From positions 18,571,297 through 18,635,296 of the forward strand of contig NC_092358.1 in assembly GCF_030848805.1 (NCBI RefSeq): a stretch of DNA of 64,000 nt, given 5' to 3'. A model generated the notes under the pieces. It did no database searches and was not told the origin of the DNA. It saw only the letters and a program-made list of their open reading frames with translations. The position numbers and the translations under genes were made by a program. Positions 49,821-61,603 of the stretch are shown one piece after another. This stretch comes from Temnothorax longispinosus (Eukaryota; Arthropoda; Insecta; Hymenoptera; Formicidae). Every line of letters starts with the position of its first letter. The stretch's first letter is position 1.

Positions 49821-50928
49821 AGGTATATTAAGCTATCTAACTAAGCCAAATTATATCAAAACATAAAAAATTTTATAGGAATTAATTTGCTAATTATTTG
49901 CTATTTTTTGCTTTTAAAAGTAATTTTTTTGCTCCAGCTATTAAAAAGTTACAAAGGGCTAAATAGCTTAAGATTAAGCTATCCAGCCCTTGTAAAAAAA
50001 AAACATATACATAAGTCAAAGCAATAAATTAATAATACCAAAATTATTTGCTACTTTTTTGCTATTTTTTGCTTGCAAACATTTTTTTGCTCACACTATT
50101 AAAAAATTACAAAAGGCTGGATAACTTAAGAATAAGCTGCCACGCTATTGTAAAAAACAACATGTACAGAAGTCAAAGCAAAAAATTATTTCTGTAACTA
50201 TAATAGGGATTTAGAAAAAATAAAGAAACGTGACATTTAATATACCAGACATCACAGACATGCACTACGCCCGCGCTATTTATCTATTACATTACTATTA
50301 CGTTAAAATATTAACCCTTTGATACATAAAACTGTCAAAATATGCGACATGACAGATGCTCATGAAGTAAGCGCAGTAAGAGAACCAATCGGCATCGCGA
50401 AGTATTGACAACAATACTTTGATAGATTCAAGTATCGATGACATGCCTCTTTTTTAGAAAGAAGAGACTTATATGTATAATGACTAATGAGTAAAATATA
50501 AATTTTTTAAAAAATTATTTGGCGAGCAAAAAATTTGAGACTTGGATATCTTGAAAGCAAATAATTCAGGAAACATTCTGATGCTATAATAATGCGAGAA
50601 ATTAATTTCTTTAATGCGCTTTAAGCGCCGCATTTTGATCTTGGTGTCTTTTTAAAAGCTAGAGCAAAAAAATTACTTTTGCAAGCAAAAAAATAGCAAA
50701 AAAGTAGCAAATAATTTTGGTATTATTAATTTTTTGCTTTGACTTATGTATATGCTGTTTTCACAATGGCGTGGCAGCTTAATTAAGCTATCCAGCCCTC
50801 CATAACTTTTTAATAGCTGGAGCAAAAAAATTACTTTAAAAAGCAAAAAATAGCAAATAATTAGCAAATTAATTTCATATAAAATTTTTTGTGTTCTGAT
50901 AATTTGGCTTAGATAGCTTAATATACCT
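49821..50928. mobile_element. Long-TIR non-autonomous transposon, 1108 bp, 9-bp TSD
   Basis: The element starts AGGTATATTAAGCTATCT and ends with its exact reverse complement. It is flanked by perfect 9-bp duplications CTTGACACA at 49812-49820 and 50929-50937. The inverted arms run about 290 bp or more with roughly ten per cent divergence. The left arm itself holds two diverged tandem units of about 150 bp, each with TTTGCTATTTTTTGCT and AAGTCAAAGCA. The central part (about 50180-50640) is unique and non-coding. Long arms with a 9-bp duplication fit a Mutator-like or foldback MITE; the element encodes no transposase. Confidence 0.93.
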
Positions 50929-50989
50929 CTTGACACATATTTTACACCAATTAAAGAATTTGTGCCAGTTGCTACATTCGCGAAATACT

Positions 50990-51400
50990 GAATCTATTGT
51001 GATTGGACGAGGTCAAATGACGGATATTCAACGAGTCGTATCGGGAACGACTCGTCGTCGGTGATACTTCTGAATCGCATAATCGGCATGCGTGCTTTTC
51101 CGTCCACGTTATATATAATTGCACTGCGACGCGCTGTGCAGCGACATAGCGACAGAATTGCCGGGACGTGCAGCGCGCGGACCCCGTTCCTCTATCCGAC
51201 AATAATTTATCCCCGGCTCGATGCGCCAGGCGTCGGTTTATTGCCAATATATCGTTGCACCTCCGGCGTACTTTCCTAATCTGCATCGCGCCCGCGATGC
51301 ATCGAGTGTCTCGGAATTCACGGCGAAAGGAGATCGTGCGCGAAACGGATGCGCTTTCTAGTACCGTCGGAGGGATGATTTAGGCATGCCGCATGACCTA
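50990..51400. other. GC-rich, CpG-containing patch
   Basis: A block of about 400 bases with overlapping frames on both strands and no recognisable domain. It lies between two transposons but is not part of either by their target-site duplications. Confidence 0.4.
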
Positions 51401-51639
51401 TCAACAACGGAAATCTCTTGGTCGTAGGTTATTTGGTATGGAGATAAATTTTACCGTTTACTTAAATGTTCTGTGCGTAACATTTAATGATAACTAAAAG
51501 CATTTTATCTTAATAAGTATAATCATGAAATTATATTTAAAAAAGGAACAAGAAATGTTTTCAAAGTTTAAGTCGTCTTTCTGTTATTTTTCATTATATT
51601 ATTAATATCATTGTTATTGTTACTATCACATAGTTAATA
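51401..51639. other. AT-rich spacer
   Basis: Nothing supported. Confidence 0.5.
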
Positions 51640-51920
51640 AATATTATGGTAAAAGTTTACAATAACTTACACAGCTCGGATTACTTTGACCTTGACATAT
51701 GTTGTCAAGGACATAATACTGAGTAACTTTTCCTTATAACTTATTCGGCGGTCGCTTTTTATTAAAAAATTATTAACAAAAAAAAGTTTGGCGACCTCAC
51801 CGATTTCAATGACCTTGATATATGTTGTCAAGGTCATGACCCCGAGTGACCTTCAGAAGGTTTTAGCCGTTGCTCGTTATTCGTTAAAAAATTATTAACA
51901 AAAAAAGTTTAGAAAATACG

Positions 51921-52028
51921 TAGGTTAGATGACGCGCTTTACAAGTATTTAACTGTTTAAAGCGCGTCACTAATCTACATAGGTTAGATGACGCGCTTTA
52001 ACAGTATTTAATTGTTTAAAGCGCGTCA
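51921..52028. repeat. Two tandem hairpins of a 59-bp unit
   Basis: Two copies start TAGGTTAGATGACGCGCTTT at 51921 and 51980. In each, GACGCGCTTTA pairs with TAAAGCGCGTC across a loop containing GTATTTAA.TGT. Both lie inside the 51648-52503 element. Confidence 0.92.
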
Positions 52029-52036
52029 ACTAACCC

Positions 52037-52304
52037 ATGCGTAAACTATTTCGGGGCTACCGCACCTCCCCCGAAAGCAGGGGGGGGTGTGGGTGAACCT
52101 CGGTTCGCGTGAAAAGTATATGCGTGAACTATTTCGGGGCTACCGCACCTCCCCCAAAAGCGGGGGGGGGGTGGTTGAACCTCGGTTCGCGTGAAAAGTA
52201 TATGCGTGAACTATTTCAGAGCTATCGCATCTCCCCCGAAAGCAGGGGGGGGGTGTGGGTGAACCTCGGTTCGCGTGAAAAGTGTATGCGTGAACTATTT
52301 CGAC
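52037..52304. repeat. 83-bp minisatellite, about 3.2 copies
   Basis: Units start ATGCGTRAACTATTTC at 52037, 52120, 52202 and 52286 (last one partial), spacing 83, 82 and 84 bp. Each full unit contains CTCCCCC...GGGGGGG with a short loop, so it can form a G-rich hairpin; G-run length varies between copies (seven to nine G). A short open frame runs across the array, but its length changes with the G-runs shift the frame, so coding is unlikely. Confidence 0.95.
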
Positions 52305-52511
52305 ATATATATTAGTCATTTATGCCTTCCAATACTCAAAATATCTTACTGCTATATTTTTCAAACTTTTTTTATTTATAACTTTTTAATAAGCAGCGAC
52401 CGCCGACTAAGTTATAAGGAAAAGTTACTCAGTATTATGTCCTTGACAACATATGTCAAGGTCAAAGTAATCCGAGCTGTGTAAGTTATTGTAAACTTTT
52501 ACCAATATTAT

Positions 52512-54990
52512 TTAAATCTCTCATCCTTCGTAAAACGTATAGTTGTGACAAGTGCAATATTTATAAATATGAACTGTTTTATTTCGTGAATCCATAACTA
52601 TCGATAGATTTATAAATAATACGTTTGTTGGTTCAACAGTGTTTACGTGTGTATGTAACAGTCATCATCGCATACACGAGAAACACACAATTGCATTTAA
52701 ATTCACGGTATTACAAGGAATTCCCGATGTTGATTTGCCTCGAAATATCTGGTGGAGTGCATCGATGGCAGGCGCGAACTGTCCGACTCGATTTTTAATT
52801 CGATCGATACGCATCACCCAGAATCGAATTCAAACGCTTCTCTATGTGGTTTCATTGCCGCGGTATTTGCGCTTGCATTTTCGTCGCGATGAAGCTTTCG
52901 TTTCTTATGCAACTGTTATCAACACGTACTATCGTGTGTACCGAGTAAATTCGTACACCGAAAATAATTCTTAAGTCATAACATACAATAATAATAAAAA
53001 GAATATAAAAAATAAAATAATTTTATAACATCATTTTTGTTGCAAAATATTGCATAAATCTATATCGTATGCGATCGTATGTGTCCCAATATATTATAAT
53101 GTTAATTCAAATGTATAAGCTAAAAATAATCAAATTTAGATAAAATTTGCTTTATAGGTATACCTATATCTTACTGTTCTTTTCTCTTTATATGTATTTT
53201 GCTATAACCACCGCATTTTGTTAAAAATATTTTATTATACAGAAGAATTTATATAAAATGTATAAGAAAGTAATTTTTCAATATTAAAATATTAATATCG
53301 AAATATTCATCAATATTTATAAAACTTTTATATAATATTCTAAAATTGTTTAGCATAATATATCTAAATCATTTATGTCGCGAGCTCCTTACAACAGTGA
53401 AAGTTAATGATAAAAGCATACCTGCAAATAATATACCTAAATGATAATGTGTTAAAACACATTATGCTTGTGGCAGGAAGATAACTTATTACTTTCGACG
53501 AAGAACTGCATTTCGTATTCTTTATTACATCTGCAGATTCTGTCTTTTCGCACGATCACCGACAATCGACTTGGAAAACAAGACGGGACTATGACGACGA
53601 TTTCACACGCCACGTGGCGTACCAACCACCGCAAGTTTCTGGTTTTAATGTCGTCATCGATTCAACATGCAAACAAGCTCCAGAAAAAAAATGTAAAAAC
53701 GCTATAATAGAGTAACTACAAAGTGTCTTAGCGACTGCTGCTTGTTTTATTTAAACATTTGTTAAATAAATTGAAGAGTTAATTGTAAACTATTTTCTTC
53801 GTACTGCTATTTTACTTTCTAATTCTCAAATATTTTGCATAGCGAAGAAATACTTACACATAATTTTTGTTTTTATAAGAACACTAAAGAAGCATTTTTT
53901 TGTCACTTTATTCCAAAACTCCATTAAAAAACTCCCGAATTTAATCGTCATCCTTCATTTTTGGCTGCTCTTCTTATTCGCGTATCAAAATTGACGATGG
54001 CAGGCATTAAAATTGGCGCGTGCTTACTGGATGGCGTGTAAACTCGTCATCGTCGCGCGATGCCGAGGGCGGGGCAGCGGATCGTCTACAAGAGGCTCCG
54101 ACGTTCATAAATGACGGAGGAGGGTGATTACAACCCTCCTTTCATTATACGCCTTCGCGGCTCAACGATGATTTTGTTATTCAATTGCTGCGAATCAAAC
54201 TGTCTCGCCAGTAAATTTGCGACGACTAGACAGCTCATACAAATTCAGTTTCTTTAATATATTTAAGCCTGTCGCTATTATTGGTAAGTTCTTTTTTTTA
54301 AATAATTGTTAGTTAAAAAATAATATATCATTCAGAAATAATATATTAAATTATCATACTTATATACAGAAAAGCTTTATAAAATTAATATACACCATTA
54401 CACACACATTTCTTTTTGATATGTTATTAAATATATAATGATAATTACAATATTTAATACACGATATTACTGTACAAGATAGTTATAGAATAAGCTTTCT
54501 TTGTTTACAAATAAAAATATCTTAATTTGTCTTGATCTTATAAAATCTTTTAAAAGCGTTAGTTTTAGTTAGCTTTAAAAGTTTAAGAATTTGAAAGTAT
54601 ATTAATAAATTAATATATGTATATAATAAACAATTGTTTGCGTGTCACTTAAATATTTATCTAACATATTTCTAGAATTTTTAAATTTTTTTATTTATAT
54701 ATTTTTATAGAATGTTCTGTCCTATATTTCTTCAAATAACTAAAAATATAAACATTAGAAGAGTATTGTTTTACTTAAACCAGTTTCTTGCCGCAAGATG
54801 TTATTTTTAGGCGATTTCTATCAAACTCTGTCTGGATTGTTTTCGAAAAAAGGCCAATATATTTCTAAAATCTCAATATCCACAGAGCACTGCAGAAATA
54901 TTGCAAGAATTCAGTTTTACTGTAAATAACAGTTGTAAAAATAAATAATAAAAGAAAAAGTGATTTATATGGAGTAAATATTGTAAAAAG
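52512..54990. other. Mixed spacer
   Basis: Moderately GC-rich at about 52620-52960, 53450-53650 and 53950-54240, otherwise AT-rich. A 7-bp hairpin GGAGGGT/ACCCTCC with loop GATTACA lies at about 54120-54140. No supported gene. Confidence 0.5.
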
Positions 54991-55870
54991 AGTGCGCACA
55001 GTTATAAATTCTGGAATCAGCAAATTATCCAAGCGCGGTCAAGTTCGAGAAATCAGTAAGGCGCGATCGACTGGCGGCTACGAGATTGGTGATAAGGGTG
55101 AAACTAACTCTCCCGCCGGGAGGACTACATGGTTTCCCGGGCATATTTGCGAACGCCCTTTAAGAGGCAAAGATTCGTGTCACGAATGCTCGCGTATCAA
55201 AGAAACCACGAACACAGCGCGCGTAGCACACAACGGAATATTTTTATAACGCCGCGCTGCTGGTCGTAGGAGAGGACACGCGAGGGGGCGTCAGGTTTCG
55301 ACACGAAAGCTCCGCGAACGAGCGCGTTTGCAGGCCTTATCGCGACGTAGGGCTCTAGGGTAGAGCTTAACCCTTCGAAGGAAAGATCTAATCTGATTGG
55401 CGGTTTCCTTGGACTCGCCGCTGCTCGTTCTCGTACCCGCCGTTCTCTTACACCCTCCTCAAGAACCGTCGGCACCCGCCCCACCCTGGGAGAGAACCAC
55501 CCTCTTCGCACCCAACTCTCTCCCTTCTTACCACCGCGATCGCGGTCGACCGTTTACTATACCGTCTCGTGGTCGACACGATGACGACAATGTCGCACGC
55601 CACTCGTGAGAGCGCGAGAACGCTTGCACGCTCTAAAATGCGAACCATTTTGTGTGTGTGTATATATGTGTGTTTGCCGGATATTCCGGCCGCGCCGAGT
55701 TGCGCGGTCGATCATTTATTCATACGTAATCTATAGGGTAGGCCGGTAGGGTAGCGAAGTGCAGTTTGTCGTGAGCGACAACGTGCCAGGATCGAACGAC
55801 CCGACGGGGACAGAGCGTAATCCCCGTTAATTGCGTTTTGCGATAAGGCAAACTAAAGATTTCCATTAAT
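54991..55870. other. Large GC-rich, CpG-containing patch
   Basis: The longest GC-rich block in the window. It includes a GT-rich run (55652-55673) and small hairpins such as ATTCGTG/ACGAAT near 55174. Frames on both strands overlap and carry no domain. It could be a promoter region or CpG-rich regulatory DNA, but no transcript feature supports this. Confidence 0.4.
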
Positions 55871-56759
55871 ACTTATGGAAAAAAATTTAATCCTAAAGAA
55901 TTCCAATAGGTTTTATATCTGTTGAGATTTGAGATTGCGAGTTGATTTATATCGATAACAGTGTGGTTAAAAGTTCGATTCTCCTCTTACTGAAAAATAC
56001 CTATATAAAAAAGCTCTTTTACAAAATATATATATTAATACAGGCAATATAACGGGCATTTTATTCTTTGCCGTAGACATTATACAGAATGTAAAGTTAG
56101 AAATACTGATGTATTAATAAATTTGTGTCTATGGCTTGTGCCAAGTTATTGTCTTTTCTTATTTTACACTTCACTGAATTTTTAAGTGGTTAAATTATTT
56201 TAATTGGCGTTAAGACATTTTTGTTATTTTATGACATTTAATTAGCGGATTAAATTAATAACTTAATTTCGATAATTTCTGTCTCAACCTCGATACAAGA
56301 ATAAAACATTTTTTCAACTTATTTATTTCATATATTTAATTCTATCAAACTTTAAATTTAATTTTCTGTGGCTACTTATATTTAACTCTTCGTCTGGTAT
56401 ACGTGGATTTACGGCGTTCAAGCCAAAATAATATCTGCTCGTAACTGTAAAACTTGCAAGCCTGCCAAAAAATATTAAATAAACGATGTTTATCGATGTT
56501 TATTATAAAATCGTCAACTATAATGTGTAGACGTTTTGTGAATTTTTTCAGATTTTTTTAAATATTTTAAAGTAGGGAAAAATAACATCAAATGTAAGAC
56601 GTATATACTCTGGAAAAAAAACATACAGGCGGAGGATATACATTTAATTTTTAAAACCGTCAAAAATTTAATTTACCAGTTGTGATTGAAATCAAATATC
56701 TTCAGAAATTTCATATTTGTCATGCAAAAAATTCAATATGTTATTTCCGTACTAAATCG
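55871..56759. other. AT-rich spacer
   Basis: I see no supported gene or repeat. Confidence 0.5.
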
Positions 56760-57330
56760 TTAGACAGAATTGGATAGGATCAAGTCGGATCGCTCTTGGT
56801 CGATCCTCGAGATCGAGATACATCGATTTGACATTGCGGCGTCTCTCGTCGACGCTCGTCGACGTTCGTAACGACACGAACGCATCGCGAATGCGTAATT
56901 GCATATCGAGCGCGTTTAATACACGCTTTGCCAGATATAATCTTTCAGTGGCGTCTTCACCAAATGTGTATCAGTACGTGCACGTGTACTCTCTTGTATA
57001 TGTGTTTGTGTGTGTGCATGTACAACCACCCGGTCCACGTATACGTACGCGATTCTATGTGACCGCGTTGGGGCGCCGACTAGCATAGCATTATGGCGGT
57101 TGTAACTCATCGCGAGCCGCCGCGTTTGCGGAAAAATGGTGGCGGCGCGCGGCGGTCGGAAAAATACGCCACGTGCATTTCCGAGCGGGCTCAATCGCTT
57201 GGAAAAACTTCTATTTTACCGCGCTTCCGATTTATCGCGAGCACGTCGCCAGGGTCGCCAGCTTTAGCGTGCTTTCCGCTGCGCGACGAGATACTACGGG
57301 TGCAGGTATACCACTATCGTGTAATCTTAT
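56760..57330. other. GC-rich, CpG-containing patch
   Basis: It contains the near-tandem CTCGTCGACG pair at about 56846-56865 and an alternating GT/CA-rich stretch at about 56970-57025. Frames overlap on both strands without a recognisable protein. Confidence 0.4.
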
Positions 57331-58490
57331 TTCGTACGAAAGACATAAATTAATTTTCGTGTATAAAATTAAATATTTATTAAGAAAAGTCAAGATCGTT
57401 TCTTTCAATGATGATGCGTTATTTGCAAATATATTTGTCTTGTATTTGAGCAGATAATACCGTAATGTACGATTTGAGATTACTAACAATTCGATCGGCA
57501 GTTTTAGATGTTTTATCGATGCGTCGAAAGGAAAGCAAACGCAAACTGGATAGAAAATTATTTCGTTCAACAGCGGCAGAACATTCAACAACTTTCTCAT
57601 GACGTACTTAACGCAGCATAATAATTTTAATTAACGTAATTATTTGTCGTAACATTGTATGAGATATTACAACGCGGGGAACGTCAATATGCGAGCGTAT
57701 GCCACCGGCCATTCCAATTACACAGTGAACGCACGCACACCATAAGGAAGTCTGATCAAAGGGCGAGAATGTTTGTTAATGATTACCCTGAATTTGCTTC
57801 GTAAATGCTATAGATGCCGGAAACGCGAGTGGTAAGCCACTTATGATGCCGTTACACGCAATGTAACGCTGCGCACTTCTGTTGCAATTCCGTCCAATAT
57901 TTCAAAAACTGTTTCGTCAAGTTTTGTTATCATAAACAAACAATTGATTGTAAAAAAATTAAATTTTTATCGGGAGGGAACGAGTCGCAAGAATAAATTA
58001 AAAACCATTTTTTTAAATTGTAATTAAATGCTACTTGCTAAAGTTAAAAATAAATTTAAATAATTTATACATTAGTTTATAATTGCAGTGTACATAACTT
58101 ACAAATATATTTCACAACAATCATAAATATGAATGTATAATTTAATATAAAATAAAATATTAAAGGTATAGAGAAAGAGAAGAATTCTCGGTTCTTCATT
58201 ATAAATTATTTAACTTTTAAAATATAATAATAAAAAATTGATTACCTCAAAGTTACTCGAATTTTTTCATTAAATGTAATTCCTAAACATTATACGATCA
58301 CGTGTATGTAGCTGGTAACAAATTTAGGAGAGAGAAATTCAGATTTGTCTTTCAATAAATAAAGACGCAGAGTAAAAAGATTGAATAAATTTACTCGTCT
58401 TTCCAGTTCCTAACTCCGTTCCTAACCAATCACGTTGCGGATTTAATACAGTCAGCCACTGTTTTTATTTAAACACGGCCGGCTTCGGCG
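57331..58490. other. AT-rich spacer with a mixed block
   Basis: A mixed block lies at 57660-57900; the rest is AT-rich with nothing supported. Confidence 0.5.
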
Positions 58491-59570
58491 TATTTAGCAA
58501 GCACGTTGACACATGAAAAGGAAGGCGCGCGACTCGTTTCGGTAATCGCATTACATAAATGCGCATACACACGCGCGAATGGCGGAGGCACGACGGATGC
58601 GTACGTAAGAAGCCGGCTCGAGTGCTCGATAAATCGCGGCGTTCAAACGCCGGTGATATTTGCGTCCCGTTTACCTCCCAGGAAGTTTACCCAGAAATCG
58701 TTGGCGCGAACGAAGCGCAATTCCTGTAGACGAGGCCCATAATAAGGGTGTAAACGATGAACCGACGCTCGCGTCGACCACCTTCGCGTTTCCACGAATG
58801 TGCGTGCCTCACGACTGTCACGGCAGTAAAAAGTCCACGAAAGGATTTTGCTTGCCTCGCACTTCGAGGAAGTCGCCTTTTAGAACGTACCCCTACAAGT
58901 ACCATCTCTACGTAATGGGCAAATAGGGAGGAGAACGTCGTAGCGAGGTGTGTAAAATCTCTTCGCGAACTGGAAGCTTCGGGAAAGTAAATAGATAACG
59001 GTATTCTGTGTAATCAATTTTAGATAAATCTTACTTTAACTTCTTCATTTCAAGCTCACTCGCGAAGATATCTAAACGTAGAAAGAAGTTGAGTAACAAA
59101 TTGGGGGTTTTAATTCAATAAAATTTTTGTGACGACAAAGATTTGACTTTAAAAAGCTGACGCGCGATTTTTCGCCAAAACTGGCTTGCGCGCGAGTTCA
59201 ATACAATGATTGACGCTAAGTTTAAAGATCAAGCTTGACGTTCTCCACGCGCTAGGGCTTCCACTTTAAAACGTTTAAGTATATGCTCAAAACTCGCGGA
59301 AGCGGGAGTGTAATATCGAGGGCTGCCTGAGAGATTGATAACGCCGCGGACTCGATTTCCAACTGCATCCGGATGAAAAAAGCCATTTCATGAATTTGAT
59401 ACCCCCCGCGAAGCCGACAGTTTCGTACCACGTATATTTATACGCGGAGTGCAACGAAGGAATTTTCGCGATCGACCGCGATTCGTTGCGCCGCGCGGAT
59501 GCACTTAATCCGCAAGATTTTAGGATGATTGCGAATATACTGTACGTATACTAATACGCGCGCATTCGTT
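58491..59570. other. Two GC-richer blocks
   Basis: CpG-containing sequence lies at 58491-58960 and 59150-59560, with frames under 90 codons and no domain. Confidence 0.4.
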
Positions 59571-60059
59571 CGAATGTATCTCTTTCTTTGAAGCTGTCAT
59601 CTTTCGAATTCACATCTTTGACAAACAATTTTCGCTTCTATTTTAAACTATAACTGAACTCAAGTATTTGATGTAACATAATGTGGATTTTTAACTTGTA
59701 CTATTTTGTTTCATCTTGTCACTTTAAACGCTGCTGAGCGCTAAACACGTATGCCTTTTGAACTATACGTAAGTCGAAAATATGTGATTAAAGTACTAAA
59801 GTGGCAAAATATTCAAATATGGTCGTATAATCTACAATGGTATCGTTTTCTTTAACAATTAAACGTCTGATAAATTATATTCATAATTTGTAAAAATTAA
59901 CTTATTAAAAACGTTAGCTCGTTGGTGATAAGAAATCTCTCACAAACGAAAATCTAAGGCAATAACATTAAAAAACAGCGGTTCAACGGAAAACACAATA
60001 ATGCTTTGCAAGAGAGAACATTATTTCGCGGAAAACGTAACGTTTTACGAACGGATAGT
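59571..60059. other. AT-rich spacer
   Basis: Nothing supported. Confidence 0.5.
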
Positions 60060-60440
60060 TATAACCGATGATCGATAAGGGTAACGGACGCGCGCCTTAT
60101 TTTCTTCCTCCTTTATACCTTTTCTCCTCCTCCCCCCCCATTTTGTTTCCTACTTCTTTGCAACACTATTGCCGGAAGTTGCCTTTGCCCAGCGAGCCCG
60201 ACCAAGAAACTTTTGTCTCGCAGGCAACCGGGGCTTTGCCGATATTGGTTTCTCGAACGTTATTTACCCTTTCCCCTGATCCCCGGTCTCTCGCGCACCC
60301 CTTGAAGCCTGCATCAAGCGGTACCGCTGGTTCATAATAAGGGTTCGACGCCCCGCGAGGCGTCGACCAATTCTACTAAATTCCGATGGGCGTAAAGCCC
60401 TATTGCTTCCGGCTCGCTTATGTATGTTTCCCACCTATTC
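60060..60440. other. GC-rich patch ending in a palindrome
   Basis: The patch starts pyrimidine-rich on the + strand (60095-60160). Near its end TCGACGCC and GGCGTCGA flank CCGCGA (60347-60368), a perfect 8-bp hairpin. The frame at 60068-60337 is Pro/Leu/Ser-rich without a domain. Confidence 0.45.
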
Positions 60441-61560
60441 CGTACCTACTAATCTTCAGAAATGTCAGAAAGTACATAATCCAAAGTCATAATATTAATA
60501 TATTAATCTAATAATTATTACAAAAACTAAAATAGTTATCATACTTATTATTGCAATTGTTGTTATGTTATTTTGTGTTATTATGTTTTCTACAATTATA
60601 ATATATCACATTATTATCTTACATTATTGCTATTATTGTTATATTATTATCGCTGAGTTATTTCAGTGCAACTTATCATCAATTTAAATACAGTATTTAT
60701 CCTTTGATTTCAAATAACGTATAGAGAACCTCCCTACAATTACTGCACAATGTATTCGTAATTAAAGCCGAAAATCCTGAAAACGTGGAGCCCGCAACAA
60801 TTTTCGAATTATAAGCGTTTAAGATAGCCTAAGGGTGTATTGAATATATTTCAAGTAATATATATAGTCAAATTATCAACAAACACAGACAGGTTTATTG
60901 TAAAAGATTAGATTAAATTTTTAAATATTAAAAAAAAAAACTTTATGATATTAAAATAACTGCAAAATAAAACTTTATAGAATATCTCAAAACTAAACCA
61001 ACAATTCTCAACGTTTTCTTATTAAACACAGTAGTTAAGATCAACAAAAACGCCGACGTTTCGAATTTTTACTGTCTTCCAATTGTTTGAATTTTACTCT
61101 AAACAATTTGGCATCAAATTCAATTTACTTCATTTTAATTACAGTGCATCGTGTTAATTGTTTTGTTAGTTTTATTTTAATTATATTGTGATCTCGTAGT
61201 CGCTTAACTTATCTCAGTTTCGATAGTCGAGAGTGATTGCACTTGACTAGTCCATTTTATCTTAATCAGACTCTGATCAGATTTACTTTGTTTTACTTTG
61301 GTTTAATTAAGCTGCGTTATGCAACGCGTATATTTTATTTTACTAAATATATATCAAAATAATTAACTCTATTTATTTTAATTTAATGATATAATTTATT
61401 ATACTCATTTTAATGTCATAATTTTATTATTAATTTAGCTCTTTATTTGATTATTTTACACTTAATTTATTTTACTCATTTTATTTTGTTATATTTATTT
61501 CACGTAATTATTACCTAATTGATTTCATTCTTGTACCTCTTCAATAAATTCTTCTTAATA
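60441..61560. other. AT-rich low-complexity spacer
   Basis: Dominated by TTATTA-type sequence at about 60530-60660 and TTTATTTTA-type sequence at 61330-61510. No gene. Confidence 0.55.
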
Positions 61561-61562
61561 TA

Positions 61563-61603
61563 CAGGGTGTCTGATAATAGGTAATATCTGTTGTGGGTAG
61601 GTA
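61563..61603. repeat. Possible solo transposon end
   Basis: TACAGGGTGTCTGATAATAG starts like the CAGGGTG termini common in Tc1/mariner-type elements and like the nested element at 61832. It abuts the left flank of the 61604-62248 element. No matching opposite end was found, so it may be a truncated relic. Confidence 0.3.

Larger units (their letters stand above)
51648..52503. mobile_element. Long-TIR non-autonomous transposon, 856 bp, 8-bp TSD
   Basis: Both ends start GGTAAAAGTTTACAATAACT (right end read on the minus strand). The arms are almost identical for about 105 bp. Perfect 8-bp duplications AATATTAT lie at 51640-51647 and 52504-52511. Each arm carries the palindrome CCTTGACA-N5-TGTCAAGG. 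The left arm is followed by a second, diverged direct copy of the arm unit (about 51790-51905) with the same palindrome. The interior holds two tandem hairpins and an 83-bp minisatellite, but no transposase. Near-identical arms point to recent activity. An 8-bp duplication is seen in hAT, P, Merlin and some Mutator-like families; I cannot choose between them. Confidence 0.95.

Noticed and set aside
52109..52315. Repeat-encoded peptide of the 83-bp minisatellite
   Set aside because: The unit length is not a multiple of three across all copies and G-run changes shift the frame; the array is inside a non-autonomous transposon.
54118..54141. GC hairpin as a bacterial-type terminator
   Set aside because: No U-run, no upstream gene, and the context is eukaryotic.
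55790..55815. GGATCGAACGACCCGACG as part of a tRNA
   Set aside because: It resembles a T-loop, but no acceptor or anticodon arms could be found around it.
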